Shown here: in pieces, positions 40,612 to 49,905 of the stretch
How positions within the stretch are numbered: position 1 is the stretch's first letter
Layout: each line of letters starts with the position of its first letter
NCBI GenBank assembly: GCA_045593725.1
Contig: JAZNXE010000041.1
Location: 1-51,939, forward strand
DNA from: HGM12713 sp045593725
GTDB taxonomy: Bacteria > Bacillota > Clostridia > Oscillospirales > CAG-272
DNA: 51,939 bases
Direction: 5' to 3'
Translations under genes and position numbers: made by a program
The notes under the pieces: model-generated
What the model was told of the DNA's origin: nothing
Databases searched by the model: none
The model's input: only the letters and a program-made list of their open reading frames with translations

Positions 40612-42021
40612 TTAGAAGAAATTAATTATACCTATAATAAAGAACACAAAAATGATAACCGGTAAAATATAAGATGCATAGAAGCGAATCCAACTCGGCA
40701 CCTTAAGTCCCTTTCCCTCGTTAGCCTCGGCGGTAAACTTTTTCCAGCCCCAGCCGTATCTGCTGGTACAGAACAGCACGAATGTAAGTGAGCCGAGAGG
40801 AAGCAGTATATTGCTTACTATAAAGTCCTCAAGGTCCATTATGCTGCTTCCCGCGCCGAAGGGGGTAAAGCCCGAAAGCAGGTTAAATCCAAATACGCAA
40901 GGAAGCGACAGGACGAACATCAGAACACCGTTTATAAGACAAGCCTTCTTTCTCGACCAGCCAAACATATCCCGTGTACAGGCGATAATATTCTCGAATA
41001 CCGCAAATATGGTAGAGAGCGCCGCAAAGGAGAGGAAAAGGAAGAAAAATCCTCCAAGAACTCTTCCGAGAACGGGACCCATCTGACCGAAGATAAGAGG
41101 AAGTGTTTCAAAGATAAGGGGAGGTCCGCCACCTGCTTCAACGCCGTAGGAGAAGCAAGCGGGAAAAATTATAAGACCCGAGATAATAGCTACACAGGTG
41201 TCGAGGATTGCTACGTTTACAGCCTCACCCATAAGAGCTCTGTCCTTCTTAAGATAGCTTCCGAAAATAGCCATAGAGCCTATACCAAGGCTAAGCGTAA
41301 AGAACGCCTGTGTCATAGCCCCCACGATAACCTGACCAAGACCGCTCCAGAGATTTCCGTTCCCTACCTCGTATATTTTATCCACAGAGGGAATGAGATA
41401 GAAAGCAAGACCCTCCGCGGCTCCGGGAGTAAAGAAACCGTAAATCGCAAGACCTACCATAATGGCCAGCAGTGCTATCATCATTATTTTAGTAACCTTT
41501 TCAAGTCCCTTTTGCAGACTGAAGGAGCATACGAGAAAGCCTACTACTACAACCACCGCCATAGCTACCGTGAGCAGAACGGGGTTGCTCATCATATCGG
41601 TGTTTATCGTCTTTATTGTCGCCGCGCTCTGGTTTGTAAACTCACCGCTGACAGCCTTTACAAAGTATATGAGCATCCAGCCCGATACTACTGTATAGAA
41701 CATCATAAGTATGTAGTTGCCAAGCACAGACGCGTATCCGTGGATATGCCATTTGGAGCCATTAGGCTCAAGCTCCTGATAAAGCTTTGCGGGGCTTTTT
41801 TGAGAAGCGCGGCCCAGCGCAAACTCCATTGTCATAACGGGAATACCCATTATAGCCAAAAAGATAATATAGAAGAGAACGAATATACCGCCGCCGTACT
41901 GTCCTGCCATATAGGGGAACTTCCATACGTTTCCGATACCGATAGCGCAGCCCGCGCTAAGCAGGATAAAGCCAAGACGGCTGCCAAGATGCTCTCTTAC
42001 GCCTCCGTTTTTGTTGTTCAT
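40612..42021 (-). CDS. Sodium-dependent transporter of the NSS/SNF family
   Basis: The 469-residue protein has about 11-12 helices and the NSS start HLGSRLGFILLSAGCAIGIGNVWKFPYMAGQYGGG (unwound helix 1 for Na+ and substrate), then MEFALGRAS, a GQVIVGAMTQAFFTLSLGIGSM helix 6 and SFAALSTIFAVFENI helix 8. These carriers take up amino acids or related compounds with Na+; the substrate is not evident from sequence. It is the last gene after the topoisomerase subunit and tmk, with a 15-base gap to tmk. Confidence 0.93.
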   Translation of the reverse strand: MNNKNGGVREHLGSRLGFILLSAGCAIGIGNVWKFPYMAGQYGGGIFVLFYIIFLAIMGIPVMTMEFALGRASQKSPAKLYQELEPNGSKWHIHGYASVLGNYILMMFYTVVSGWMLIYFVKAVSGEFTNQSAATIKTINTDMMSNPVLLTVAMAVVVVVGFLVCSFSLQKGLEKVTKIMMIALLAIMVGLAIYGFFTPGAAEGLAFYLIPSVDKIYEVGNGNLWSGLGQVIVGAMTQAFFTLSLGIGSMAIFGSYLKKDRALMGEAVNVAILDTCVAIISGLIIFPACFSYGVEAGGGPPLIFETLPLIFGQMGPVLGRVLGGFFFLFLSFAALSTIFAVFENIIACTRDMFGWSRKKACLINGVLMFVLSLPCVFGFNLLSGFTPFGAGSSIMDLEDFIVSNILLPLGSLTFVLFCTSRYGWGWKKFTAEANEGKGLKVPSWIRFYASYILPVIIFVFFIIGIINFF

Positions 42022-42036
42022 AACAAATGTCCTTTC

Positions 42037-42666
42037 TTAAACATCAAAAAGTATCTTTTTTACTTCCTTAAATATTTCCTCGGATATTTCCTCCGCGGCT
42101 CTGCTTGCATCGACGACGATTATTCGCTCTCCATCGGCGCGGAGGTCGTCTATTACCGACAGAAAAGCGTTTCTGACAGACGTAAGCTTTTCTTTGTTTT
42201 CATATATCTCTACCGCTTCGCCGCGCTTCTGTATTCTTGCAAGACTTTGCTCGGGGAGCAGGTCAAGATAGATACAAAGGTCGGGACGCCTTATATCGGG
42301 GCAGCGGGTGTTCATAGCCTTGACCCAGCCGTAATCGGTGGTCTGACCCTGATACGCCAGCGTTGAGTAATAATATCTGTCGCTTATAACGTCCCTTCCC
42401 ATCTCGCACAGCTCCCTTATACCTCCCTCGGCATTATTGTGAGCAATACGGTCAAGGACGAACATTGCCGCCATCTCGCACTCGCTTCTTTTTACCTCAC
42501 CCGACAGGGCGCGGCGTATCGCCTTACCGCTTTCAAGAGCGGTCGGCTCGGCGGTAAGCTCCACTTCTCTGCCGAGCTGTGTCAGCTTCTGGCGCAACAG
42601 CTCCACCTGAGTAGATTTTCCCGCTCCGTCAATACCCTCAAATACTATAAATTTTCCCTTTTTCAT
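42037..42666 (-). CDS. tmk: Thymidylate kinase
   Basis: The 209-residue protein phosphorylates dTMP to dTDP. It shows the P-loop FEGIDGAGKST at 9-19, the substrate block AEPT and GKAIRRAL, DRIAHNN, the DRYYYSTLAYQG motif (about 95-106) and a LID region with IQKRGEAVEIYENKEKL. The length is typical. It starts one base after the upstream topoisomerase gene ends, so both are on one transcript. Confidence 0.95.
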   Translation of the reverse strand: MKKGKFIVFEGIDGAGKSTQVELLRQKLTQLGREVELTAEPTALESGKAIRRALSGEVKRSECEMAAMFVLDRIAHNNAEGGIRELCEMGRDVISDRYYYSTLAYQGQTTDYGWVKAMNTRCPDIRRPDLCIYLDLLPEQSLARIQKRGEAVEIYENKEKLTSVRNAFLSVIDDLRADGERIIVVDASRAAEEISEEIFKEVKKILFDV

Positions 42667-42667
42667 A

Positions 42668-44668
42668 TCAGATATCCGCGTCCTTCATATATTCGTGACC
42701 GTGCTCGGCTATATACTGCTTACGCGCAGGAAGATTGTCACCCAGAAGCGTATCAAATATCTGTTCGGTCAGCGCCGCGTCGGTAGGAGTTACAGATATG
42801 AGCCTTCTGGTTTCGGGATTCATAGTGGTCTGCCACATCATTTCAGGCTCGTTCTCACCAAGTCCCTTTGAACGCTGAAGGGTATATTTCTGGCTGCCAA
42901 GCTTCTTTATTATATCCGCCTTTTCAAACTCGTTGTAGGCAAAATATATCTTGTCCTTAGCGGTTATCTCAAAGAGAGGAGATTCGGCGATAAAGACCTT
43001 GTGCTCACGAAGCAGAGTGGGAAGCAGACGGTAGAACAGTGTCAGGAGCAGCGTACGTATCTGGAAGCCGTCCTCGTCCGCATCGGTACATATTATTATC
43101 TTTGACCAGCGCAGAAGATTGATATCAAATGCGGCAATATCCGTCTTGACCTTTCCGTGTATTTCCACTCCGCAGCCGATAACACGCAAGAGGTCGGTGA
43201 TTATCTCGCTCTTGAAAATCTTCTCATAGGTGCTCTTCATACAGTTGAGCGTCTTTCCTCTTACGGGGATTATTGCCTGATATTCGGCGTTTCTGCCCAA
43301 AAGACAGGAGGTGAGCGCCGAGTCACCCTCAACTATATACAGCTCTCGTATATTAGGGTCCTTAGAGCGGCAGTTAACGAATTTTTCAACTCTGTTGGCT
43401 ATGTCCAGCGTTCCCGTTAGCTTTTTCTTTATGGAAAGACGTGTGCTCTCGGCATTCTCGCGGCTTCGCTTGTTTACAAGCACCTGATTTGCAAATACCT
43501 CTGCCGCCGTGGGATTTTCAATAAAGTATATCTCAAGATTTTTCTTGAGAAAATCGGTCATTGCCTCATAAATAAACTCGTTTGTTATGGCTTTTTTAGT
43601 CTGGTTGGCATAAGATGTCATTGTAGAGAAGCTGTTGCTTACGTAAACCAGACAGTCGGCAACGTCAACGAAGGTTATCTTCGCCTCGTTCTTGTTATAT
43701 TTGTTTGCTCCCTTAAGATATTTATCCAAGGCATACACGAAAGCCACCTTGACAGCCTTATCGGGAGAGCCGCCGTGCTCCAGAAAGCTGGAGTTGTGAT
43801 AATATTCAAGAGCATTTACAGTGTTGGAAACACAGAAGGAGAAATCCGCCTTAAGCTTATATTCATCCTTATCCGAGCGGTCGCGTCCCTGAGTTTCCAG
43901 ATGCCACAGCACGGGAGCGGTCATACTGCTCTCTCCCGCAAGCTCGGATATATAGTCGGATATACCGTTCTCGTAAAGGAAGGCATAATCGGTGAATTTT
44001 CCGTCATCCTCCTGAAATTTCAGCTTAAAGGATATACCCGCGTTTACCACCGACTGACGGCGCATAGTTTCAACGAAGAAATCACGGGGTATCTTTATAT
44101 CGGTAAAGACCTCAAGGTCAGGACGCCAATGCACAACCGTACCCGTACGGCGCTCGTTCTTCTCCAAGGGGCGGGTAATAAGCTCGCTTACAGGCTCTCC
44201 GCGCTTGAAGCTTATCTTAGACTCGGTAGTTCCGTCGTAGGAGCGGACCTCCATAAACTCGGAGCTGTACTGGGTAGCGCAGGCTCCAAGTCCGTTAAGA
44301 CCGAGGGAAAACTCATACGCCGAATTCCCGTCGTTATTTTCATACTTACCTCCCGCGTAAAGCTCACAGTAGATAAGGTCCCAGTTCCATCTGCCCTCTG
44401 CCTCGTTATAGCCAAGGGGAACTCCTCGTCCTCTGTCCTCTACCGATATAGAGCAATCCTTATACGCGGTGACCAGTATCTCGCTTCCGTGCCCCTCTCT
44501 CGCCTCGTCCACCGAGTTTGAGAGTATCTCAAAGAAGGAATGCTCACAGCCCTCAAGTCCGTCCGAGCCGAAAATTACCGCGGGGCGCTTACGCACACGG
44601 TCGGCTCCCTTGAGCGCCTTTATGCTCTGGTCGTTATATTTGGCAGGTGCCGTTTCTCTTTTAGCCAT
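42668..44668 (-). CDS. Divergent type II topoisomerase B subunit (GyrB/ParE-like)
   Basis: The 666-residue protein has the full B-subunit order: GHKL ATPase (EILSNSVDEAREG, VEDRGRGVPLG, FSLGLNGLGACAT), a transducer domain with a conserved QTKKAITN segment, Toprim (YIVEGDSALTS with Glu; CTDADEDGFQIRTLLL with Asp-x-Asp) and the terminal QRSKGLGENEPEMMW block. It departs from housekeeping GyrB/ParE: the Gly-Gly-Ser of EGDSAGGS is replaced by Leu-Thr-Ser, and the His of GLHGVGA by Asn. No gyrA/parC-type partner is adjacent; its A subunit must be encoded elsewhere. GGAGG precedes the ATG. It heads the tmk/NSS operon. Confidence 0.88.
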   Translation of the reverse strand: MAKRETAPAKYNDQSIKALKGADRVRKRPAVIFGSDGLEGCEHSFFEILSNSVDEAREGHGSEILVTAYKDCSISVEDRGRGVPLGYNEAEGRWNWDLIYCELYAGGKYENNDGNSAYEFSLGLNGLGACATQYSSEFMEVRSYDGTTESKISFKRGEPVSELITRPLEKNERRTGTVVHWRPDLEVFTDIKIPRDFFVETMRRQSVVNAGISFKLKFQEDDGKFTDYAFLYENGISDYISELAGESSMTAPVLWHLETQGRDRSDKDEYKLKADFSFCVSNTVNALEYYHNSSFLEHGGSPDKAVKVAFVYALDKYLKGANKYNKNEAKITFVDVADCLVYVSNSFSTMTSYANQTKKAITNEFIYEAMTDFLKKNLEIYFIENPTAAEVFANQVLVNKRSRENAESTRLSIKKKLTGTLDIANRVEKFVNCRSKDPNIRELYIVEGDSALTSCLLGRNAEYQAIIPVRGKTLNCMKSTYEKIFKSEIITDLLRVIGCGVEIHGKVKTDIAAFDINLLRWSKIIICTDADEDGFQIRTLLLTLFYRLLPTLLREHKVFIAESPLFEITAKDKIYFAYNEFEKADIIKKLGSQKYTLQRSKGLGENEPEMMWQTTMNPETRRLISVTPTDAALTEQIFDTLLGDNLPARKQYIAEHGHEYMKDADI

Positions 44669-44699
44669 AGTGCCTCCAAAGAATAATCAATACAGATAT

Positions 44700-44728
44700 A
44701 TTATATCAAATTTTTTTCCTTTTGAAAA
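44700..44728 (-). promoter_or_regulatory. Probable promoter of the topoisomerase-tmk-NSS operon
   Basis: TATAAT (44700-44705 on the minus strand) lies 32 bases before the ATG. A weak -35 (TTTTCA, 44723-44728) is 17 bases further upstream. Confidence 0.5.
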
Positions 44729-44767
44729 GGCTTTTTTCGACTTTTGTAAAAATTTATCCCATAATGC

Positions 44768-44796
44768 TTGAAATAAGAGCGATAAAGATATATAAT
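44768..44796 (+). promoter_or_regulatory. Promoter of murD
   Basis: TTGAAA (44768-44773) and TATAAT (44791-44796) with a 17-base spacer. The start would be near 44803, giving a leader of about 270 bases that contains a whole R3 repeat. Confidence 0.7.
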
Positions 44797-44854
44797 TAGA
44801 TATATGGCAGATAAGAGGAAACAGATATTTCATAAAGGCACTCCGACCGAAACC

Positions 44855-45030
44855 AAGCCTTCCCCTGCGGGGAAGGTGGATTGCCGCAAGGCAATACGGA
44901 TGAGGAGAGCTCGGATATAGCTTATGTAAAGGTTCGTTCTTGAAATACACCGAAATACAGGTTATATGCCGCGAATCTGTACTCCTCATCCACCACTCCG
45001 TGGTCCCCCTTCTCCCACAGGAGAAGGCTT
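44855..45030. repeat. Hairpin repeat, family R3, copy 3, in the murD leader
   Basis: The termini AAGCCTTCCCCTGCGGGGAAGG and CCTTCTCCCACAGGAGAAGGCTT are inverted. The inner hairpins are ATTGCCGCAAGGCAAT and ACCACTCCGTGGT, with GGATGAGGAG and CTCCTCATCC as the next inverted pair. The layout equals 637-766 and 40128-40277. It lies wholly between the murD promoter and its start codon. Confidence 0.72.
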
Positions 45031-45070
45031 ATGGGTTACGGTAAAGAGATAAAAATATTTGTGAGGGATT

Positions 45071-46480
45071 ATGAGCTGTAAGGTTTTGACCGATAATTTG
45101 AAGGGCAAGAGATGCGCTATACTGGGGCTTGGAGTATCAAACACCCCCTTGGCTCAGCTCTTGATTTCTGCCGACAACAAAATAAGCGTTACCGTTTACG
45201 ATAGAAAATCCCCCGAGGAGCTAGGTGAGGACGCCCTCGCCTTGAGAGCTGCGGGGGTAAGATTTATAAGCGGAAGCGACTGCTTTGATAATATAGAGGG
45301 TGACGTGATTTTCCGCTCCCCGGGCATACGCCCCGACCTTAAGGGAATACGTGATGCCATCTCCCGTGGCGCTGTACTGACCTCGGAAATGGAATACTTC
45401 CTTTCCCTCACTCCCGCGCGCACCTTCGGCATAACGGGAAGCGACGGAAAGACCACTACCACTACCCTGTGCGGAAAATTCCTTGAGAGCGCGGGGAGAG
45501 TATTTGTGGGAGGAAACATAGGCACTCCTCTCCTTGACAGGGTTGAGAAAATGACCCAGAGCGACAGCACCGTGCTTGAGCTTTCAAGCTTTCAGCTTAT
45601 GACCGTAAGCCACGCCCCCTCCTGCTCTGCTATCACCAACATATCCCCAAATCACATGGACTGGCACACCACCGAGGAGGAATACGCAGGGGCAAAATGC
45701 AATATCGTAGGAAAAAATACCCACCGCGTTGTTCTGAACGCCGACTCCAAAAGAACATTTGAATTTGGGAAAGAGCTTCTTTCACACGGCGGGCGAGAGA
45801 TAATCTTCTTCTCCTCCTCCGCTTCCCCGCGCGATATCCCCGAGGGAGCAAAGCTTATGTATCTTTCGGAGGGAATGATACGCTTCTTTGACGGCGTTAA
45901 ATCTATTCCTCTCCTGTGTGCCTCGCGGATACTTCTCCCGGGTAAGCATAATATAGAAAACTATATGACCGCAATGGCGCTTACCTACGGATACGTTGAC
46001 CCCTCGGTGTACCTGAAGGTTGCCGAAAGCTTCGGCGGAGTGGAGCACAGGCTGGAGCTGGTACGCACTCTTGGCGGTGTCAGCTATTACAACAGCTCCA
46101 TAGACTCCTCTCCCACCCGCACCTCTGCGGCTCTTTCCGCCCTGTCGGGGAGGGATATTGTGGTTATATGCGGAGGGTACGACAAAAATCTCTCCTATGC
46201 CCCTCTCGCCCAGAGCCTTTGCGGCGCGGCACGCGCCGTGGTGCTTACGGGGGCAACCGCGCCAAAAATAAAAAAAGCCCTCCTTGAATGTAGCACATAC
46301 GACCCCGAAAGACTGACTCTTGTTGAGTCGGACAGCTTTGAGGATGCGGTAGCCAAGGCTTCCTCTCTCTCCCGTGAGGGCGGATGCGTGCTTCTCTCCC
46401 CCGCAAGCGCAAGCTTTGACCGCTTCAAAAATTTCGCTGAGCGAGGAAGATATTTTAAGGAGCTTGTAGCAAAGCTTTAA
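45071..46480 (+). CDS. murD: UDP-N-acetylmuramoyl-L-alanine:D-glutamate ligase
   Basis: The 469-residue Mur ligase adds D-Glu to UDP-MurNAc-L-Ala in the cytoplasm. It shows the N-terminal Rossmann-like UDP domain (AILGLGVSNTPLAQLL), the ATP loop GSDGKTTTTTL near residue 123, SSFQLM, ISPNHMDWH with the catalytic His, the LPGKHNIENYMTA segment, and the C-terminal domain with YNSSIDSSPTRT and CGGYDKNLSYAPLA. It is not in a dcw cluster here but stands alone with its own promoter. The ribosome binding site (GAGGG, three bases before the ATG) is close to the start codon. Confidence 0.95.
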   Translation: MSCKVLTDNLKGKRCAILGLGVSNTPLAQLLISADNKISVTVYDRKSPEELGEDALALRAAGVRFISGSDCFDNIEGDVIFRSPGIRPDLKGIRDAISRGAVLTSEMEYFLSLTPARTFGITGSDGKTTTTTLCGKFLESAGRVFVGGNIGTPLLDRVEKMTQSDSTVLELSSFQLMTVSHAPSCSAITNISPNHMDWHTTEEEYAGAKCNIVGKNTHRVVLNADSKRTFEFGKELLSHGGREIIFFSSSASPRDIPEGAKLMYLSEGMIRFFDGVKSIPLLCASRILLPGKHNIENYMTAMALTYGYVDPSVYLKVAESFGGVEHRLELVRTLGGVSYYNSSIDSSPTRTSAALSALSGRDIVVICGGYDKNLSYAPLAQSLCGAARAVVLTGATAPKIKKALLECSTYDPERLTLVESDSFEDAVAKASSLSREGGCVLLSPASASFDRFKNFAERGRYFKELVAKL

Positions 46481-46498
46481 AAATTAACAAATTACACC

Positions 46499-46527
46499 TT
46501 GATAGTATAAGAATTTTCTGCTATCAT
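46499..46527 (+). promoter_or_regulatory. Promoter of the lipoprotein/cysteine desulfurase pair
   Basis: TTGATA (46499-46504) and TATCAT (46522-46527) with a 17-base spacer. Confidence 0.6.
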
Positions 46528-46559
46528 AATAGAGATAAATTAAGGAAAGAGGAAAGAAA

Positions 46560-47576
46560 ATGACAAAAAAAATCTTATCCTGCCTGCTGGCTCTCACCCT
46601 TTGTCTGCTCTGCTTTTGGGGCTGCGCAAAAAAGGATGAGGGTGTTCCCGATGGAATGTACTCGGTGACCCGTGAGGGAGAGCCTTTTATACTCTACGTA
46701 CAGGGCGACTGGACCGATAACCGCGACAGCGGTATATCCTCGGCTTATCTTATGAACAACGGAGTTTTTGTAAGCGCGAGATATTACCCCCTTGACAAGG
46801 ATACCCTTGATGCGTACATAGACCAATGTGTATCCGCCTATGAGGGATATTCGGGCTTCAAGGCAATCTCGCGGGACAGCAAGGCTATGCTCGGAGACAA
46901 ATCGGCTGTTAAATATCAGTTCTCCTTCGACCGAGTCATCTCCGAGGGCGCAAACCCCGTAAATACCACCGTTACCCAGTATTATACACTCCACAATGGC
47001 GACGTTATACTGCTGAGCTTTTACTGCGCAACTCAGGGATACGACGAGGAATACGTGGAGATATTCGACAAGATACGTCAGGAGTTTGTACTTTGCGATA
47101 AAAAGACTGTAAACGATTCACTTAGCGATGACGATACTCCCGAGGGTATGAAGCAAGCCTCCTTCAAGGGCGCTGAGTATCTTTTCTATGCCCCCAACAG
47201 CTGGATTACCGATATGTCCGACAAGCTCACCGAGGCTAAGTGCGCCGACCACCTCTGTAATATCACGGTAAGCGCGTATCTTCCCAGCATCCAAATGACG
47301 GTAGATGAATACTTTGAGCTGTGCGAAGGGTCTTACAAGAACACTCTGGGCGAGGGATACCTGCGTCTTGACAGCAAGGAAAGAAAGATCGACGGGCGCG
47401 ACGCTATATCCTATACCTATACCGTCACCGACTCGGCAAAAAGCTACAAAATAACCCAGACCGTATTCTATTTTAACGATATGTTCTACTCTATAACCTA
47501 CACGGCTCTTGCAGAGAATTTTGACGCTCACAGCTCTGATGTGGAAAAAATGCTCAGCGAGTTCAGGTTCCATTGA
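46560..47576 (+). CDS. Lipoprotein with two related domains, unknown function
   Basis: The 338-residue protein has a signal peptide ending in the lipobox Phe-Trp-Gly-Cys (Cys22). The mature part seems to be two similar alpha/beta domains: about 35-175 (EPFILYVQGDWTDN, VSARYYPLD, then YYTLHNGDVILLSFYC) and about 195-338 (AEYLFYAPNSWITD, ITVSAYLPS, then VFYFNDMFYSITYTA). Each ends with a helix holding FDKIRQEF or VEKMLSEF. The pattern recalls PsbP/DcrB-like domains, but that is fold-level resemblance only. It is 12 bases before the cysteine desulfurase gene. AAAGAGGA precedes the ATG. Confidence 0.75.
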   Translation: MTKKILSCLLALTLCLLCFWGCAKKDEGVPDGMYSVTREGEPFILYVQGDWTDNRDSGISSAYLMNNGVFVSARYYPLDKDTLDAYIDQCVSAYEGYSGFKAISRDSKAMLGDKSAVKYQFSFDRVISEGANPVNTTVTQYYTLHNGDVILLSFYCATQGYDEEYVEIFDKIRQEFVLCDKKTVNDSLSDDDTPEGMKQASFKGAEYLFYAPNSWITDMSDKLTEAKCADHLCNITVSAYLPSIQMTVDEYFELCEGSYKNTLGEGYLRLDSKERKIDGRDAISYTYTVTDSAKSYKITQTVFYFNDMFYSITYTALAENFDAHSSDVEKMLSEFRFH

Positions 47577-47588
47577 TATAGGTGTAAT

Positions 47589-48758
47589 ATGAAAAAGGAA
47601 ATATATCTTGACAACAGCGCAACCACCCCTCTGTCACAAGCGGCGAAGGATAAGCTGCTGGAATGTATGGACACATACGGCAACCCCTCCTCCCTCCACT
47701 CCCTTGGACAAGGGGCAGAAGCTTTGATAAAAGAGGCGCGGGAACGCCTGCTTTCGGCTCTCGGCGTAAGAGTGCGGGGGGACGAGCTTGTTTTCACCTC
47801 CTGCGGTACAGAGGCAACCGCCCTTGCCCTTTTCGGCTGCGCCCACGCGAAGGAGCGCAAGGACGCCACGCGGATACTCATTACCGACTCGGAGCATCCC
47901 TCGGTAAAAAATACCGCCCGCGCCTTGGAAAAGGAAGGCTTTGAGATAGTTGAGATACCCACAAAAGGCGGCGTACTTGATATGGACGCGCTGGAAGCCG
48001 CCCTTGATAAGAAAATCCTTCTTGCCTCATTTATGCTTGTGAATAACGAAACGGGAGCCATATATGACGTTCCGTCTGCCTTCGCCAAAATAAAGGCGCG
48101 CTACCCCGAGGCTGTGACCCACTGCGACGCTGTTCAGGGCTTTATGAAGATACCCTTTACTCCCGCATCTCTTAAGGCGGACCTTATCAGCATCAGCGGA
48201 CACAAGCTCCACGCCCCCAAGGGAGTCGGCGCACTCTACGTGTCGGCAGATATAATAAAAAAGAAAAAGATAGTTCCCTATCTTTATGGCGGAGGTCAGG
48301 AAAAGGGCTTGCGCTCAGGAACAGAAAATACACTGGGAATTGCCGCCTTCGGAGCGGCAGTGGCCGATATCAAGCCTCGCCTTGCGCAAAATCGTTCTCA
48401 CCTTGCCTGTCTTTACGAATATTGCGTAAGCAGGCTATCCTCTCTTGACGGGGTGCGTATAAATACTCCTCTTGGAGAACACGCCCACCACATAATAAAT
48501 CTCACTCTTCCGAATATAAAGAGTGAAACTGTTCTGCATTTTCTCTCGGCTGACGGCGTGTTCGTGTCCAGCGGCTCTGCCTGCTCCTCCCACGCAAAGA
48601 CTCCAAGCGAAACCCTTCTCGCCTTTGGACTTACTCCCGCAGAGGCGGACTGCTCTCTGAGAGTCAGCTTCTCGGAATACAGCTCCTATGAGGATATAGA
48701 CGCTCTCCTTCTTTCCCTTGAGAGCGCGCTCTCACGCTTAATAAGAATTAAAAGATAA
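47589..48758 (+). CDS. Cysteine desulfurase (NifS/IscS-like)
   Basis: The 389-residue class V PLP enzyme has YLDNSATTPL at the N-terminus, HPSVKNT, VNNETGAIYD, HCDAVQGF, the PLP Lys in ISGHKLHAPKGVGALY, GGGQEKGLRSGTEN and the persulfide Cys loop in VSSGSACSSHA. It takes sulfur from cysteine for Fe-S clusters or tRNA thiolation. It could supply ThiI encoded at 8625-9809; the two genes are often adjacent in Firmicutes but are separated here. The Cys loop is of the short group I type. The gene is followed by a strong terminator. Confidence 0.93.
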   Translation: MKKEIYLDNSATTPLSQAAKDKLLECMDTYGNPSSLHSLGQGAEALIKEARERLLSALGVRVRGDELVFTSCGTEATALALFGCAHAKERKDATRILITDSEHPSVKNTARALEKEGFEIVEIPTKGGVLDMDALEAALDKKILLASFMLVNNETGAIYDVPSAFAKIKARYPEAVTHCDAVQGFMKIPFTPASLKADLISISGHKLHAPKGVGALYVSADIIKKKKIVPYLYGGGQEKGLRSGTENTLGIAAFGAAVADIKPRLAQNRSHLACLYEYCVSRLSSLDGVRINTPLGEHAHHIINLTLPNIKSETVLHFLSADGVFVSSGSACSSHAKTPSETLLAFGLTPAEADCSLRVSFSEYSSYEDIDALLLSLESALSRLIRIKR

Positions 48759-48776
48759 AAGCTCACTGTTTACGCC

Positions 48777-48814
48777 AAAAAAGAGCTCAGGACATTCGTC
48801 CTGAGCTCTTTTTT
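48777..48814. terminator. Terminator between cysteine desulfurase and the dehydrogenase operon
   Basis: AAAAAAGAGCTCAGGAC (48777-48793) pairs perfectly with GTCCTGAGCTCTTTTTT (48798-48814) around ATTC, with T-runs on both strands. It serves the convergent operon as well. Confidence 0.9.
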
Positions 48815-48907
48815 GGTTGGAGAAGCGCCCTGCAAGACTCTTCTCCAACTTATATTATCTTAAAAATTATAGCGAAATAGCCTTCAAGCCAATTGAAGCG
48901 CGGGCAA

Positions 48908-49894
48908 TTAATTAGCTCCTTCAACAGAAGTAATCATAACTCTCATAGCCGAAAGAACCTGCTCACCGCTGACAGGAGACTCGGTGTCATTTACCAGACA
49001 ATCTACAAAAGCGTCAATCACACCCGACGATGTCTGCTTAGGCAAATCATAAAACATCTTTTCGCCGTTTCTAAGACATACCGTAACACTGTGAGTACCG
49101 TCTAAAATCTTCATTACTCCCTTTGTGCCGTATATATAGGTGCTGTTGTCCGTACCACCGTAGTAGGTCCAGCTTGCGGTCATACTTCCGATGACCCCGT
49201 TTTTCATACGGTAAAGGCAGATGGCGTTATCCTCAACGCTAACAGGCTGTCCGTCAGCGTAACACTTATCGAGAGTGCCTATCATAGATTTTACGTCCTC
49301 TACCTCGGAGTCGAGAAGGAACTGTATAAGGTCGGTCTTGTGAATACCAAGGTCAGCGCTGGCGCCAAAGGCACTCTGGCTTTTATCGAAAAACCAGTTT
49401 CCCGTTCCCTTATCGATGCTCCAACCGTCAGGTCCTCCGTGACCGAAGCAGGTCTTAAAGGTAAGCACCTTTCCTATAACGCCATCGGTAAGCAGCTGCT
49501 TTGCCTTAACATGCTCATTCATATAGCGCTGATTCTGCGCTATCATCAGCTTTTTACCCGTGCGCTTTGCTTCTGCTACCATTGCCTGACATTCCTCCAT
49601 AGAGGTAGCCATCGGCTTCTCGCAGAGCACGTGCTTTCCTGCACGCAAAGCGGCTATGGTCACATCGGCGTGAGCATTGTTTGCGGTACATACGCTTACG
49701 GCGTCGATGTCGGGACACGCCAACAGCTCCTCCACCGAGCGGAAGGCTCTGCCGCCGTACTGTCTTGCCATATCCTCAGCGCGCTCATATACAAAATCGT
49801 AATATCCTGCCAACGTAGCATTCTTATTAGCAGAATATTCTGGGATGTGTCTTGTCTGCGCGATTTTTCCGCACCCTATTATCCCTATGTTCAT
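48908..49894 (-). CDS. Gfo/Idh/MocA-family oxidoreductase
   Basis: The 328-residue protein has the Rossmann start IGIIGCGKIAQTRHIPEY, SVCTANNAHADVTIAALRAGKHVLCEKPMA (Glu-Lys-Pro of the family near residue 94) and a C-terminal alpha/beta domain with GASADLGIHKTDLIQFLL, the His-containing active-site segment. The family oxidises or reduces sugars and inositols with NAD(P). It is cotranscribed with a polyol-type dehydrogenase (11-base gap) and divergent from an AraC regulator, so a sugar or polyol catabolic step is likely; the substrate is unknown. GGGAGG precedes the ATG. Confidence 0.92.
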   Translation of the reverse strand: MNIGIIGCGKIAQTRHIPEYSANKNATLAGYYDFVYERAEDMARQYGGRAFRSVEELLACPDIDAVSVCTANNAHADVTIAALRAGKHVLCEKPMATSMEECQAMVAEAKRTGKKLMIAQNQRYMNEHVKAKQLLTDGVIGKVLTFKTCFGHGGPDGWSIDKGTGNWFFDKSQSAFGASADLGIHKTDLIQFLLDSEVEDVKSMIGTLDKCYADGQPVSVEDNAICLYRMKNGVIGSMTASWTYYGGTDNSTYIYGTKGVMKILDGTHSVTVCLRNGEKMFYDLPKQTSSGVIDAFVDCLVNDTESPVSGEQVLSAMRVMITSVEGAN

Positions 49895-49905
49895 ATATGC
49901 CTCCC

